Part shown: positions 1 to 7,879 of the stretch, piece by piece | Layout: the number at the start of each line of letters is the position of its first letter | How positions within the stretch are numbered: the stretch's first letter is position 1 | NCBI GenBank assembly: GCA_034101475.1 | Contig: JAXEJQ010000091.1 | Coordinates: forward strand, 1 to 47,780 | Source of the DNA: Limivivens sp034101475 | GTDB taxonomy: Bacteria; Bacillota; Clostridia; Lachnospirales; Lachnospiraceae | DNA: 47,780 nt | Direction of reading: 5' to 3' | Made by a program: the position numbers and the translations under genes | The notes under the pieces: generated by a model | Told to the model about the DNA's origin: nothing | Database searches by the model: none | What the model saw: the letters and a program-made list of their open reading frames with translations, nothing else

Positions 1-530
1 AGAAGCTTCGGCTCGCAGGCCAGTGCAATGGCAATCATCACCCGCTGACGCATTCCGCCGGACAGTTCATGCGGATACTGTTTCAGCCGTTTTTTCGGCT
101 CATTGATACCCACCAGCTCCAGGAGCTCCACCGCTCTTGCCTGAATCTCATCCTTTGTCTTATCCGTGTGAAGCTTAATCACCTCGCGGATCTGATTTCC
201 GATAGTATAAACCGGATTCAGGCTGGTCATGGGATCCTGGAAAATAATGGAAACCTCATTGCCGCGCATTTTCTGCATCTGTTTTTCGGTCATATCATTG
301 ATCCGGTGGCCGTTAAAATCCAGAGTTCCTCCCAGCAGCTTTCCGGGATATGCCGTCAGGCCCATCAGGCTGTAGGCGGTTACCGATTTTCCGGAACCGC
401 TCTCTCCCACGATTCCCAGAACTTCTCCTTCTTTGATATGAATACTCACATCATTGAGCGCTTTGACCTCTCCCGCCGGAGTAAAGAAAGAAAGACGCTC
501 ATGCTCAATATTTACCAGATATTCACTCAT
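1..530 (-). CDS. Oligopeptide/dipeptide ABC transporter ATP-binding protein, partial (OppD/DppD-like)
   Basis: This is the first nucleotide-binding subunit of a peptide-type ABC importer, which hydrolyses ATP on the cytoplasmic face of the permease pair. Only the first 176 codons lie in the window; the C-terminus runs off the left edge. Walker A GESGSGKS is at residues 42-49, a Q-loop region reads IIFQDPMTSLNP, and the ABC signature LSGGMRQRV is near residue 155. The start is the ATG at 530, preceded by an AGGAAAGGA ribosome site. The gene lies 19 bases after the oppC stop, so it is in the same operon. An oppF-like ATPase and a binding protein probably follow beyond the edge. The family is certain; the substrate class is inferred. 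Confidence 0.93.
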   Translation of the reverse strand, partial: MSEYLVNIEHERLSFFTPAGEVKALNDVSIHIKEGEVLGIVGESGSGKSVTAYSLMGLTAYPGKLLGGTLDFNGHRINDMTEKQMQKMRGNEVSIIFQDPMTSLNPVYTIGNQIREVIKLHTDKTKDEIQARAVELLELVGINEPKKRLKQYPHELSGGMRQRVMIAIALACEPKL

Positions 531-549
531 AGTATTTGTTCTTCCTTTC

Positions 550-1602
550 CTAATTTTTCATTTTCGGGTCGAAAGCATCGCGCAGGCCATCGCCCAGCAG
601 GTTAAAGCTCAGAATGATCAGACTGATCAGCAGAGCCGGGATAAACAGCAGATACGGATAGGTATTGATGCCGTTAACGGCATCACTTGCCAGACTGCCC
701 AGCGACGGCATGGGCACTGCCACACCCATTCCCAGAAAGCTCAGAAAACTCTCCGTAAAGATCGAAGAAGGAATCTGAAGCGTAGTGGTCACAATCAGGG
801 TACCAATGCAGTTGGTCAGCAGATGCTTTTTGATAATCCGGCCATTGGATGCGCCCAGCGCACGGGCGGCCGTTACATATTCACTTTCCTTCAGCATCAG
901 GATCTGGCTTCGGACCATACGGGCCATACCGCCCCAGTACAGAAGAGCAAACACAATAAAGATACTGATCAGGTTGGAGCCCAGGGTCTGCATCCAGCCA
1001 AAGCCCGGAACCTGAGACAGACGTGCCAGGGGATCCTTCAGTGCGAAGGACAGCAGAACGATCAGCAGCACATCCGGTATCGTATAGATAATATCAACCA
1101 CACGCATCAGGAGCAGGTCCACCCAGCCGCCGAAGAACGCCGCAATGGAGCCGAAGAAGGAGCCTACCACCAGAATGATCACAGCCGCCACCAGACCGAC
1201 AGTCAGAGAAATCCGGCTTCCCATCATAACACGGATGGCATAGTCTCTTCCCAGCTTATCCGTTCCGAAAATATGAGGAAATACCTTTTCTCCTGCCTCT
1301 ATCCGTTCCTGCTCTGCCTCGGAATATTTCATGGGAGCCAGATTTTCAGAACCTCTGATCTGCTGTTCATAGGAATAAGGATAAAAAGACGGCACAATAA
1401 AAGAAAAGAACATAATAATAATCACAACAGCCAGACTGACCATCGCCACTTTGTTTTTCTTCAGGCGGCGCAGGCCGTCCTTCCAGAAGCTTACGCTTTC
1501 ACGCATCACAACCAGACTTTCCTTCTCCTCCTGAGACGCGGGAAGGAAATCATCCGGATTGATCCTGGGCTGCAGACTTAACGGGTTTGGATTGTTTTTC
1601 AT
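550..1602 (-). CDS. Oligopeptide ABC transporter permease (OppC/DppC-like)
   Basis: This is the second membrane subunit of the peptide-type importer, 350 residues. It has an N-terminal cytoplasmic stretch of about 50 residues, a first membrane segment at about 53-70 (AMVSLAVVIIIMFFS), the OppC_N-type region ending in FGTDKLGRD, and the BPD_transp_1 domain. The EAA-type loop reads ESEYVTAARALGASNGRIIKKH, and the C-terminus LLGDGLRDAFDPKMKN is typical of OppC/DppC. An AAGGAGG ribosome site lies 7-8 bases before the ATG at 1602. It follows oppB by 18 bases. The 30 or so charged residues before the first helix are slightly longer than in many DppC proteins. Confidence 0.94.
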   Translation of the reverse strand: MKNNPNPLSLQPRINPDDFLPASQEEKESLVVMRESVSFWKDGLRRLKKNKVAMVSLAVVIIIMFFSFIVPSFYPYSYEQQIRGSENLAPMKYSEAEQERIEAGEKVFPHIFGTDKLGRDYAIRVMMGSRISLTVGLVAAVIILVVGSFFGSIAAFFGGWVDLLLMRVVDIIYTIPDVLLIVLLSFALKDPLARLSQVPGFGWMQTLGSNLISIFIVFALLYWGGMARMVRSQILMLKESEYVTAARALGASNGRIIKKHLLTNCIGTLIVTTTLQIPSSIFTESFLSFLGMGVAVPMPSLGSLASDAVNGINTYPYLLFIPALLISLIILSFNLLGDGLRDAFDPKMKN

Positions 1603-1620
1603 CTGTATGTTCCTCCTTGA

Positions 1621-2538
1621 TTATTTCAGGTTAGTTCTCGGGTCGATGATCTTGTAGCAGATATCCACCACCACATTCATCAAAATCATCAGTGTAGCAA
1701 GGAAAATGGTCGTTCCCATAATCACCGTATAATCACGGTTGGTAATGGAACTGATAAACTCTCCGCCCAGTCCCGGGATATTGAAAATCTTTTCCACAAT
1801 GAAGCTTCCGGTCATGGTATAGGCCAGAAGGGGACCCAGATAGGTAACTACGGGAAGAACCGCGTTCCGCAGGGCATGCTTGAACAGCCGGATATACTGA
1901 TTCAGCCCCTTGGCTCTGGCTGTACGCATGTAATCCTGGCCCAGTACATCCAGCATGGCGGAGCGCATCAGCCGGGTAATATAAGCCGTGGGATAGAATG
2001 CCAGAGCGGTCACCGGCATAATATAATGCTTCCAGCTCTGAAGTCCCAGAGTCGGCAGAATTTTCAGCTTAACGCCGAAAGTATACATCAGCAGGGTACA
2101 GATGACAAAGCTCGGCACCGCAATTCCGCAAGTCGCAATCACAATGATGATGTTATCTCCTGCTTTTCCCCGGTTCAGCGCAGAAATACATCCCAGAGGA
2201 ATGCCGAGACAAACCGCTACCAGAACCGCCAGGCCGCCCAGTCTGGCAGATACCGGGAATTTACTGGTGATAATCGATGCCACAGTACGTCCGCGCTGCT
2301 TTAAGCTGTCGCCGAAATCTCCGTGCAGAACGCCTGACATATAGGTGGTATACTGCTGAAACAGCGGCTTATCCAGTCCATATTTCGCTTCCAGAGCCGC
2401 CTGCGCCTTGGGACTGACTGCCTTCTCTGACATGAACGGGCCGCCCGGCACCAGATTCATCAGTAAAAATGTAAGGGTAGCGACAATAAAAATGGTCACT
2501 ACAGCCAGGCCCAGACGTTTAAAAACATACTTTACCAT
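1621..2538 (-). CDS. Oligopeptide ABC transporter permease (OppB/DppB-like), first gene of operon
   Basis: This is the first membrane subunit of the same importer, 305 residues. The family pattern is complete: an N-terminal helix (FKRLGLAVVTIFIVATLTF), the LVPGGPF motif after it, the KYGLDKPLFQQY region, an EAA loop reading QDYMRTARAKGLNQYIRLFKHALRN, and the end ICYKIIDPRTNLK. AAGGAGA precedes the ATG at 2538. The gene heads the operon and lies downstream of a strong promoter at 2800-2828 and a terminator-ending leader at 2639-2793. Expression is therefore probably controlled by read-through. Peptides are the usual cargo of the family; nickel or other small ligands cannot be excluded. Confidence 0.94.
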   Translation of the reverse strand: MVKYVFKRLGLAVVTIFIVATLTFLLMNLVPGGPFMSEKAVSPKAQAALEAKYGLDKPLFQQYTTYMSGVLHGDFGDSLKQRGRTVASIITSKFPVSARLGGLAVLVAVCLGIPLGCISALNRGKAGDNIIIVIATCGIAVPSFVICTLLMYTFGVKLKILPTLGLQSWKHYIMPVTALAFYPTAYITRLMRSAMLDVLGQDYMRTARAKGLNQYIRLFKHALRNAVLPVVTYLGPLLAYTMTGSFIVEKIFNIPGLGGEFISSITNRDYTVIMGTTIFLATLMILMNVVVDICYKIIDPRTNLK

Positions 2539-2638
2539 AATCCAATCTCCTTTTTCTTAATGTGTACTTACTGGAGAGCTCATCAGCACACCCGCACCTG
2601 AGAAGGATCTGCCGGATCCCGTTCTCCTGCGCTGACAT

Positions 2639-2669
2639 AAAAAAAGCTGATAGCGTCTACTATCAGCTT
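2639..2669 (-). terminator. Intrinsic terminator inside the oppB leader (attenuator candidate)
   Basis: On the minus strand a perfect 10-bp stem (CTATCAGCTT pairing with AAGCTGATAG around a 6-nt loop) is followed by seven Us. It lies about 125 nt downstream of the predicted start of transcription and about 100 nt before oppB, with no gene in between. It would stop transcripts before oppB unless refolded. Confidence 0.8.
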
Positions 2670-2793
2670 CGCTTCCTCCCGGTAAAGAAACCTGAAAACC
2701 CTGCATATCCGAATACCGGTAGTTCTATCCTTCTGCCCTCTCAACCTGTCAACGTTAAATACTCACTGTATCGAAATGCAGTAAAAAACTGAC
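2639..2793 (-). ncRNA. Structured 5' leader of the opp operon, candidate cis-regulatory RNA
   Basis: The stretch between the predicted transcription start (about 2793) and the terminator is about 150 nt and has no plausible open reading frame. It can form a small ACTG/CAGT hairpin near its 5' end and a CCGGTA/TACCGG pairing (about 2714-2719 with 2681-2686) just before the terminator stem. I compared it by eye with conserved cores of T-box, TPP, SAM-I, lysine, glycine, c-di-GMP, purine, guanidine and preQ1 RNAs and found no match. A riboswitch or other attenuator is an inference from the layout only. Confidence 0.45.
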
Positions 2794-2799
2794 TCATAT

Positions 2800-2828
2800 A
2801 TTATATGTACTTTCTCCTTGTCTGTCAA
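2800..2828 (-). promoter_or_regulatory. Consensus sigma-A promoter of the opp operon
   Basis: The minus strand reads TTGACA (2828-2823), a 17-bp spacer, then TATAAT (2805-2800). Both hexamers are perfect. It lies just past the stop of the upstream gene and directs transcription toward oppB. Confidence 0.9.
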
Positions 2829-2854
2829 GAATTTTTATAAAAGATACGGTATTT

Positions 2855-3394
2855 TTATACCTTCTTTTTCTGTTCCTTTTTCTGATAACTTCGGTAATCC
2901 CGAAAAGCCAGCCGAAGAGCCTTCCGGAGATCTTTTTTCGTCAAACCGTGAATTTTCTCCTTCAGCGCCGGATAAGCTGCTTTCCGTACCTCCATATCTT
3001 CTAGAATTTTCTGAACTGCTTCCTCCGCATCCAGGTGATTCTTCTCCATCAGGAATCGGGAATACAGCATACTCACCTGATACCCTCTGCGCTCCAGTTC
3101 CTCACTGGCTGTTTTCAGAGCCTGAAGCTCGTGTTCCCCGCCGGTCACCCCAAGAAAAATCCATCCGTTTTTATCCATGACGATACGGCTTAAAATATTC
3201 CGGATGCATTCCGGTGCATGCTCTTTCTGGCTTTCGAAGAGGAAACCGACTCTCCTGCTTTTTTCAAAAATAATGGCTTCACCGCTGACTCCGGAGGCCT
3301 TCCGGCACAAAATCCCCTCCTGCTCCTCCAGATATTTCGCATACATCCGGCAGCTGCTCTTCCTGTCATCATAATAAATCGTACAGTCTTCCAT
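2855..3394 (-). CDS. Hypothetical protein with flavodoxin-like features
   Basis: This is a 179-residue soluble protein with no signal peptide or membrane segment. The layout suggests an alternating beta/alpha fold: a hydrophobic strand RVGFLFES near residue 50, then an amphipathic helix PECIRNILSRI, a strand WIFLGVTGG near residue 80, a helix, and a strand YQVSMLYSRF. This resembles flavodoxin/NAD(P)H-dependent FMN reductase-like proteins of Clostridia. The N-terminal phosphate-binding loop is not clearly present, so flavin binding is unproven. The C-terminus is Lys-rich. The gene stands alone between the ferredoxin operon and the opp promoter. It is probably a real gene, given its length and even codon use, but no function is assigned. 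Confidence 0.6.
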   Translation of the reverse strand: MEDCTIYYDDRKSSCRMYAKYLEEQEGILCRKASGVSGEAIIFEKSRRVGFLFESQKEHAPECIRNILSRIVMDKNGWIFLGVTGGEHELQALKTASEELERRGYQVSMLYSRFLMEKNHLDAEEAVQKILEDMEVRKAAYPALKEKIHGLTKKDLRKALRLAFRDYRSYQKKEQKKKV

Positions 3395-3529
3395 CCTGCG
3401 CCCTCCCTTTTCTGTCTTTTCCTGGTTTTTCAGATATTAGTTCATCAGTGAACTTTTTCATAATACCTGATATTATACTTATTTGGAGGGCGGATGCAAT
3501 ATTCCGCTTCCGAAATCCTTATAAATTTT

Positions 3530-3594
3530 TTCTAAACGGAAATGTCTGCTGACGCAGACATCACCAATAATTAAAGTCGATTGCTAACGCAATC
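3530..3594. repeat. Dispersed two-hairpin repeat, copy A
   Basis: The 65-bp core holds two perfect hairpins: ATGTCTGC-TGAC-GCAGACAT (3542-3561) and GATTGC-TAAC-GCAATC (3579-3594). It matches 43686-43751 at all but a handful of positions. Weaker similarity continues on both sides (a tccgaaat block to the left and a cagctccgaa block near 3632 to the right). It lies just downstream of the stop of the ferredoxin gene, the same relative place as copy B after the VanZ-like gene. It is probably a REP-like or small non-autonomous intergenic element; no coding capacity is seen. Confidence 0.75.
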
Positions 3595-3659
3595 CCCCCG
3601 TATTCGCAATTCGCTCCGCTGTTTGCTTATTCAGCTCCGAATCGTTCCTCTTCTTTTAT

Positions 3660-3962
3660 CTATTCGTTATCCGTTTCCGCTTCTTCCGGGGTTTTCACCG
3701 GAACAAATTTGGCACGATTCATCAGCGGATGCACCAGAGTAATCGCGCCCGGTTTCGGGCAGACCATGACACAGGCCCCGCAGTAATAGCATTCTCCCGG
3801 ATACATGACAATGGGATGCTTCCCCTTTTCCGGGGACGGAAGCAGAATGTCACACTGGCAGACACTGGCACAGCGGTTACAGCCAATGCAGAGGGCTTCG
3901 TTGTATTTCAGGGGGCGGGTGCTGCAGGGGGACGGCTCCACCCGATACTCAATTTTTTCCAT
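3660..3962 (-). CDS. Ferredoxin-like 2x[4Fe-4S] protein, AprB-like partner of the flavoprotein
   Basis: This is a 100-residue soluble electron carrier. It has two complete cluster motifs: CIGCNRCASVC (starting near residue 25) followed by QCD, and CYYCGACVMVCP about 24 residues later. The spacing resembles the beta subunit of adenylylsulfate reductase-like flavoproteins more than the regular repeats of clostridial 2[4Fe-4S] ferredoxins. The chosen ATG at 3962 has a GGGAGGTG ribosome site and overlaps the 3' end of the flavoprotein gene by 14 bases, so the two are probably translated together and form a complex. It is the last gene of the operon. The electron-transfer role is well supported; the donor or acceptor is unknown. 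Confidence 0.88.
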   Translation of the reverse strand: MEKIEYRVEPSPCSTRPLKYNEALCIGCNRCASVCQCDILLPSPEKGKHPIVMYPGECYYCGACVMVCPKPGAITLVHPLMNRAKFVPVKTPEEAETDNE

Positions 3963-5907
3963 TTTCTGCCACCTCCCGGATATAATCCTGATTCCGTTTT
4001 TCATACTCTTCCTTCAGGTCTCCGAAGAAATTCAGCGGTACATCCCTGGTAACCACCCTGCCTTTTTCCTGACGGATCACAATATGCTTCCGCTCAGATA
4101 CCGGGTCCATTTCCGGATAATCGCTTCGCGTAAAGCACAGGGGCGCCGAACTGGACTTTCTCGCCAGACAGGCATGAATCACGAGCTGGGACACCGTGAG
4201 GATGTCCAGAACCTCATGGGTTCTCATCAGTTCATGGGGATTGGAAGCCCTCAGCTTCGGGACCATTTCTGTCTCGAACTGCTTCAGCAGATCCAGCCCT
4301 TCCTTTAAAAGTGCCTCGCATTTCACGCCGCCGCAGTAATTCTGCATGGCTTTGGAAATGGCCATGTTCAGTTCCTTCCAGCTGATGCTCTCTTCCTCCG
4401 GCACATACAGAGGCGCATACAGGCGCTTCTTTTCCGCCTCAATCTCTTCTCTGGATACCTGGGAAAGCGCTGTGCCCGCCGCATAATCCGAAGCCTTTCG
4501 TCCGGCATAGTAGCCTGTGGCGCAGGCAAAACCCGCACAGTCAGAGGCATAGAGCTGATCTCCTGCCGCATAAACTCCTTCCAGATTTGTCTTCAGATCC
4601 CAGTCGTGCATGACACCGCCGGGGGCACCGAAAAACTGCCGTTCCTGCTCCAGGAAATTCGCAGACTGCCATCCTGTCCCGTAGCTCTGGAGCATATGCT
4701 TTCCGGGATCAAAGCCCCGTTCCGTATAATTCTGGAAAATCGGGATTTTGGTCTTGGCTTCCTCTCCCACCATCATGCCCCAGATCACCCGCCGCTCCGC
4801 ATCTGGCATCCGGCTCAAATCCGCATAGAAGGGAAGCTGATAGCCGCGCTTCATCAGCTCTTCAAAATCCAGTGTTTCCGGTCCCCGGTACTCATACTTC
4901 GGATTGTCAATCACGCCGCCCTTCAGGAAAAATTTCTGGCCCGGCGCCGGATAATACCGCTGAGAAACCGTTTCCAGCTCCCGTCCATCCCGGTCCACAT
5001 AGGGAATCTCCACACCTCTGGCATCCACCATGGTGGCGGCATACCAGGTATTGTGGTTGTTCCCCGCGCCGTAGGGCGGAAAGCTTCTGCCTGCCGCGGA
5101 AAATTCCGCACGGACGGATTTTTCCATCATGGTAAATTCCATGCCTGCTCTCCACCCCATGGCGTGACCGCTGCCGATACTCTGCATGGGCCGGAATTCA
5201 CAAAGTCCCACCAGATCCGGATTGAACAGCCATACCCGGGCCGGCCGGGACATGCACAAAACCGTTGCCTTTGCCTGAAAGACACAGAATTTTCCTGTAT
5301 GAACATTCATGCCCATGGCACCGATTCCCTGTTTTTTCCCTTCATGCTCCCGCACCAGAAGGGCTGTCGCCTCGGTGCGCTCATAAATACGTACCCCCAG
5401 CCGCTTCAGTTCCTTCAGAAGAGCCGGCTTAAAGGTGGAGCCCCAGACACGGATAGTAAATTTATTCGCATAATCGTAAGCAAACATCAGCTTCGTTTTT
5501 TCGTCCCGAAACTCTGCTCCGGCAAATTCATCCTCCGTATCCCGGATTTTGCCCCCGAAACGTTCCATATCCAGAAGCCGGTCATAGCCCTCCCGACACT
5601 CGATATAGTGGGCAATGCCGTTACTGTACCAGTCCTGCTCATCCACATAGGCCTGGGCGATTTCCTCCGGCGTCACGCCGGAACAGGGATTGGTGCAGGC
5701 CGACTCCCAGTGATCAAAGCCGGTTCCGGCGGAACCGCTTTTTTCCACTGCGCCCTTTTCCACCAGAACCACCGACAGACCCTTCCTGGCTGCCGCAATG
5801 GCCGCGAAACAGCCGGACAAACCGCCTCCCAGCACACACACGTCGCTGGTTACCATTTCTTCCATACCGGCCTCATTTTCATAAGGCCATCTATATTCTT
5901 CTCTCAT
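3949..5907 (-). CDS. FAD-dependent oxidoreductase, fumarate reductase/AprA-like flavoprotein
   Basis: This is a 652-residue cytoplasmic flavoprotein of the succinate dehydrogenase/fumarate reductase superfamily, closest in style to the alpha subunit of adenylylsulfate reductase. The N-terminal FAD site reads VCVLGGGLSGCFAAIAAARKG with the ribose-binding Glu near residue 50, followed by SGSAGTGFDHW. The second FAD motif GVYAAGDQLYASDCAG is about 200 residues from the end, and the C-terminal helical domain is present. There is no Tat or Sec signal, no covalent-FMN domain and no heme motif, unlike secreted respiratory flavin reductases. No sulfate adenylyltransferase is nearby, so true APS reduction is unlikely. 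Linked to peptide-type import and hydrolase genes, it may oxidise or reduce a product of the imported compound; this is inference. Confidence 0.85.
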   Translation of the reverse strand: MREEYRWPYENEAGMEEMVTSDVCVLGGGLSGCFAAIAAARKGLSVVLVEKGAVEKSGSAGTGFDHWESACTNPCSGVTPEEIAQAYVDEQDWYSNGIAHYIECREGYDRLLDMERFGGKIRDTEDEFAGAEFRDEKTKLMFAYDYANKFTIRVWGSTFKPALLKELKRLGVRIYERTEATALLVREHEGKKQGIGAMGMNVHTGKFCVFQAKATVLCMSRPARVWLFNPDLVGLCEFRPMQSIGSGHAMGWRAGMEFTMMEKSVRAEFSAAGRSFPPYGAGNNHNTWYAATMVDARGVEIPYVDRDGRELETVSQRYYPAPGQKFFLKGGVIDNPKYEYRGPETLDFEELMKRGYQLPFYADLSRMPDAERRVIWGMMVGEEAKTKIPIFQNYTERGFDPGKHMLQSYGTGWQSANFLEQERQFFGAPGGVMHDWDLKTNLEGVYAAGDQLYASDCAGFACATGYYAGRKASDYAAGTALSQVSREEIEAEKKRLYAPLYVPEEESISWKELNMAISKAMQNYCGGVKCEALLKEGLDLLKQFETEMVPKLRASNPHELMRTHEVLDILTVSQLVIHACLARKSSSAPLCFTRSDYPEMDPVSERKHIVIRQEKGRVVTRDVPLNFFGDLKEEYEKRNQDYIREVAENGKN

Positions 5908-5933
5908 ATCCGTTTTCCCTCACTTTATGTCTC

Positions 5934-6881
5934 TTACAGACGGCAGGCCGCAAAATGCCCCGGCCGGATTTCCCGCAGGGGAATATCGCCTCTGCGGCAT
6001 TCTTCCGAAGCGTGGGGACATCTGGCGGCAAACCGGCAGCCTGGTTTGGGATTGACCGGACTGGTCACCTCTCCCTGGATCAGTTCCCGCTTTTTGTGAC
6101 AGGACTCCACACTCGGAATGGGAATCGCCGCCAGCAGCGCTTTCGTATAGGGATGGATGGGATTTTTAAAAATGTCTGCCGCAGGGGCTTTTTCCACACA
6201 TTTCCCCAGATACATCACCATAATTTCATCCGAAATATGCTTCACCACGGACAAATCATGGGTGATAAAGAGATAGGTCAGTCCCATCTGCTCCTGAAGA
6301 TCCATCAGCAGATTCAGGATCTGCGCCTGAATGGACACGTCCAGAGCGGATACCGGTTCATCACAGACCACAAATTCCGGTTCCAGCACCAGTGCTCTGG
6401 CCACACCGATCCGCTGTCTGCGTCCTCCGTCCAGCTCATGGGGATAAGCCATGGCCAGACGCCTGGCCAGTCCCACCGTATCCATGATTTCCGACACCCG
6501 TTTTTCGATTTCCTTTTTATTCCGGCACACCTTATTCACAATCAACGGCTCCGCAATCAGCTGCTGGACTGTCATGCGCCCGTTCAGACTGGAATAGGGA
6601 TCCTGGAAAATCATCTGCATCTTCGGCCGGATCCGATCCAGATCCTTTCTTTTAAGCTCCGCAATATTTTTCCCCTGAAACAGGATTTCGCCTTCCGTCG
6701 GTTCATTTAAGCAGAGCAGGGTCCGTCCCAGAGTGGATTTTCCGCAGCCGGATTCTCCCACCACACCGATGGTTTTTCCCTTTGGGACGGAAAAGCTCAC
6801 ATCATCCACCGCATGCAGCATGCCATAGGATGTTTTAAAATATTTTTTCAGATGCCTGACATCCAGAAGAATTTCCGTCAT
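5934..6881 (-). CDS. Dipeptide/oligopeptide ABC transporter ATP-binding protein (DppF/OppF-like)
   Basis: This is the second nucleotide-binding subunit of the 3.6-13.6 kb importer, 315 residues. Walker A GESGCGKST is at 42-50 and Walker B ends VCDEPVSALD. The signature reads LDGGRRQR instead of the usual LSGGQRQR, a variant I believe also occurs in clostridial Dpp ATPases. The C-terminal oligopeptide domain has the Cys pattern CRF-RCP-C-C found in Dpp/Opp ATPases. The ATG at 6881 overlaps the dppD stop as ATGA and is preceded by GGGGAGGTG, so upstream in-frame ATGs were rejected. It is followed after 26 bases by the flavoprotein gene. Confidence 0.93.
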   Translation of the reverse strand: MTEILLDVRHLKKYFKTSYGMLHAVDDVSFSVPKGKTIGVVGESGCGKSTLGRTLLCLNEPTEGEILFQGKNIAELKRKDLDRIRPKMQMIFQDPYSSLNGRMTVQQLIAEPLIVNKVCRNKKEIEKRVSEIMDTVGLARRLAMAYPHELDGGRRQRIGVARALVLEPEFVVCDEPVSALDVSIQAQILNLLMDLQEQMGLTYLFITHDLSVVKHISDEIMVMYLGKCVEKAPAADIFKNPIHPYTKALLAAIPIPSVESCHKKRELIQGEVTSPVNPKPGCRFAARCPHASEECRRGDIPLREIRPGHFAACRL

Positions 6882-7873
6882 TTTTTCACCTCCCCGTTCT
6901 CCGCGAACAGATGACACCGGATCTGATGGCCCTCTTTCTCCCATACAGGCGGCTTCTGACTTTTGCAGATTTCCATGCATTTCGTACATCTGGGAGAAAA
7001 TTTGCAGCCTTTTGGCAGATCTGTGGGATCCGGCATCAGTCCCTCAATGGGATGAAGCCTTCTGGAATCCTCCGTCAGGCTTGGAATGGAGCCAAAAAGT
7101 CCCACCGTATAAGGATGATGCGCTTCCCCGGTAAAAATATCTGCCAGAGTTCCGTATTCCACTATTTCCCCGGCATACATGATACCAACCTTATCGCAGG
7201 TCTCTGCCACAACTCCCAGATCATGGGTAATCATGATCACCGAGGTTCCATACTTTCTCTGCAGGTCGCAGATCATGGAAAGAATCTGAGCCTGAATGGT
7301 CACATCCAGGGCAGTGGTCGGCTCATCCGCAATCAGAAGCCGGGGATTGCATACCAGGGCAATGGCAATCACCACCCGCTGGCGCATCCCTCCGGAAAAC
7401 TGATAGGGATATTCCCGCTTCCGTTCCTTGGGAATCCCCACCATCTCCAGGGTTTCCTCCACCTTTTCCTCAATTTCTCTCTGGGAAAGTTCTTTGGCGT
7501 TGTGCAGATACAGCGCCTCTCCGATCTGGTCTCCCACGGTCAGCACCGGATTCAGGGCTGTCATGGGATCCTGAAAGATCATGGAAATCTTTTCTCCCCG
7601 GATTTTCTGCATTTCATGGTCCGTCAATCCGCACAGATTTTTTCCCTCCAGAAGGATTTCTCCTCCCGTCACCCTGGCAGTACGCTCCGGAAGAAGTCCC
7701 ATAATTCCCAGAGCAGTGGTGGTTTTCCCGGCCCCGGTCTCGCCCACCAGGCCCATGGTTTCCCCGGCTCCTATGGAAAAACTGATATCATTGACCGCAT
7801 AAACCGTCTCCAGATCTGTATGATAGCAGATAGATAAATTCTGAATCTGTAATACCTGATCGCTCAATCTCAT
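6878..7873 (-). CDS. Dipeptide/oligopeptide ABC transporter ATP-binding protein (DppD/OppD-like)
   Basis: This is the first nucleotide-binding subunit of the second importer, about 331 residues. Walker A GETGAGKTT is at 44-52, the Q-loop reads MIFQDPMTALNPV, the signature FSGGMRQRV lies near 155 and Walker B reads LLIADEPTTALD. The C-terminal domain contains four cysteines (GCKFSPRC, CMEIC, RCHLF) as in Dpp/Opp ATPases that bind an iron-sulfur cluster. The ATG at 7873 sits only two bases after AGGAGG. A TTG two codons later has better spacing, so the true start may be 7867. It lies six bases from the permease stop. The assignment is firm; the ligand is unknown. Confidence 0.93.
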   Translation of the reverse strand: MRLSDQVLQIQNLSICYHTDLETVYAVNDISFSIGAGETMGLVGETGAGKTTTALGIMGLLPERTARVTGGEILLEGKNLCGLTDHEMQKIRGEKISMIFQDPMTALNPVLTVGDQIGEALYLHNAKELSQREIEEKVEETLEMVGIPKERKREYPYQFSGGMRQRVVIAIALVCNPRLLIADEPTTALDVTIQAQILSMICDLQRKYGTSVIMITHDLGVVAETCDKVGIMYAGEIVEYGTLADIFTGEAHHPYTVGLFGSIPSLTEDSRRLHPIEGLMPDPTDLPKGCKFSPRCTKCMEICKSQKPPVWEKEGHQIRCHLFAENGEVKK

Positions 7874-7879
7874 TCCCTC

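Noticed and set aside
454..1581. Plus-strand open frame opposite oppC
   Set aside because: Antisense shadow of a permease with complete family motifs; the product is His/Gln-rich and unstructured.
3949..5907. True dissimilatory adenylylsulfate reductase
   Set aside because: The flavoprotein and ferredoxin resemble AprA/AprB in layout, but there is no sulfate adenylyltransferase, Qmo complex or sulfite reductase nearby, and the context is peptide uptake.
4606..6099. Long plus-strand open frame opposite the AprA-like flavoprotein
   Set aside because: It is antisense to a gene with clear family motifs, has no ribosome site and gives a protein without recognisable structure.
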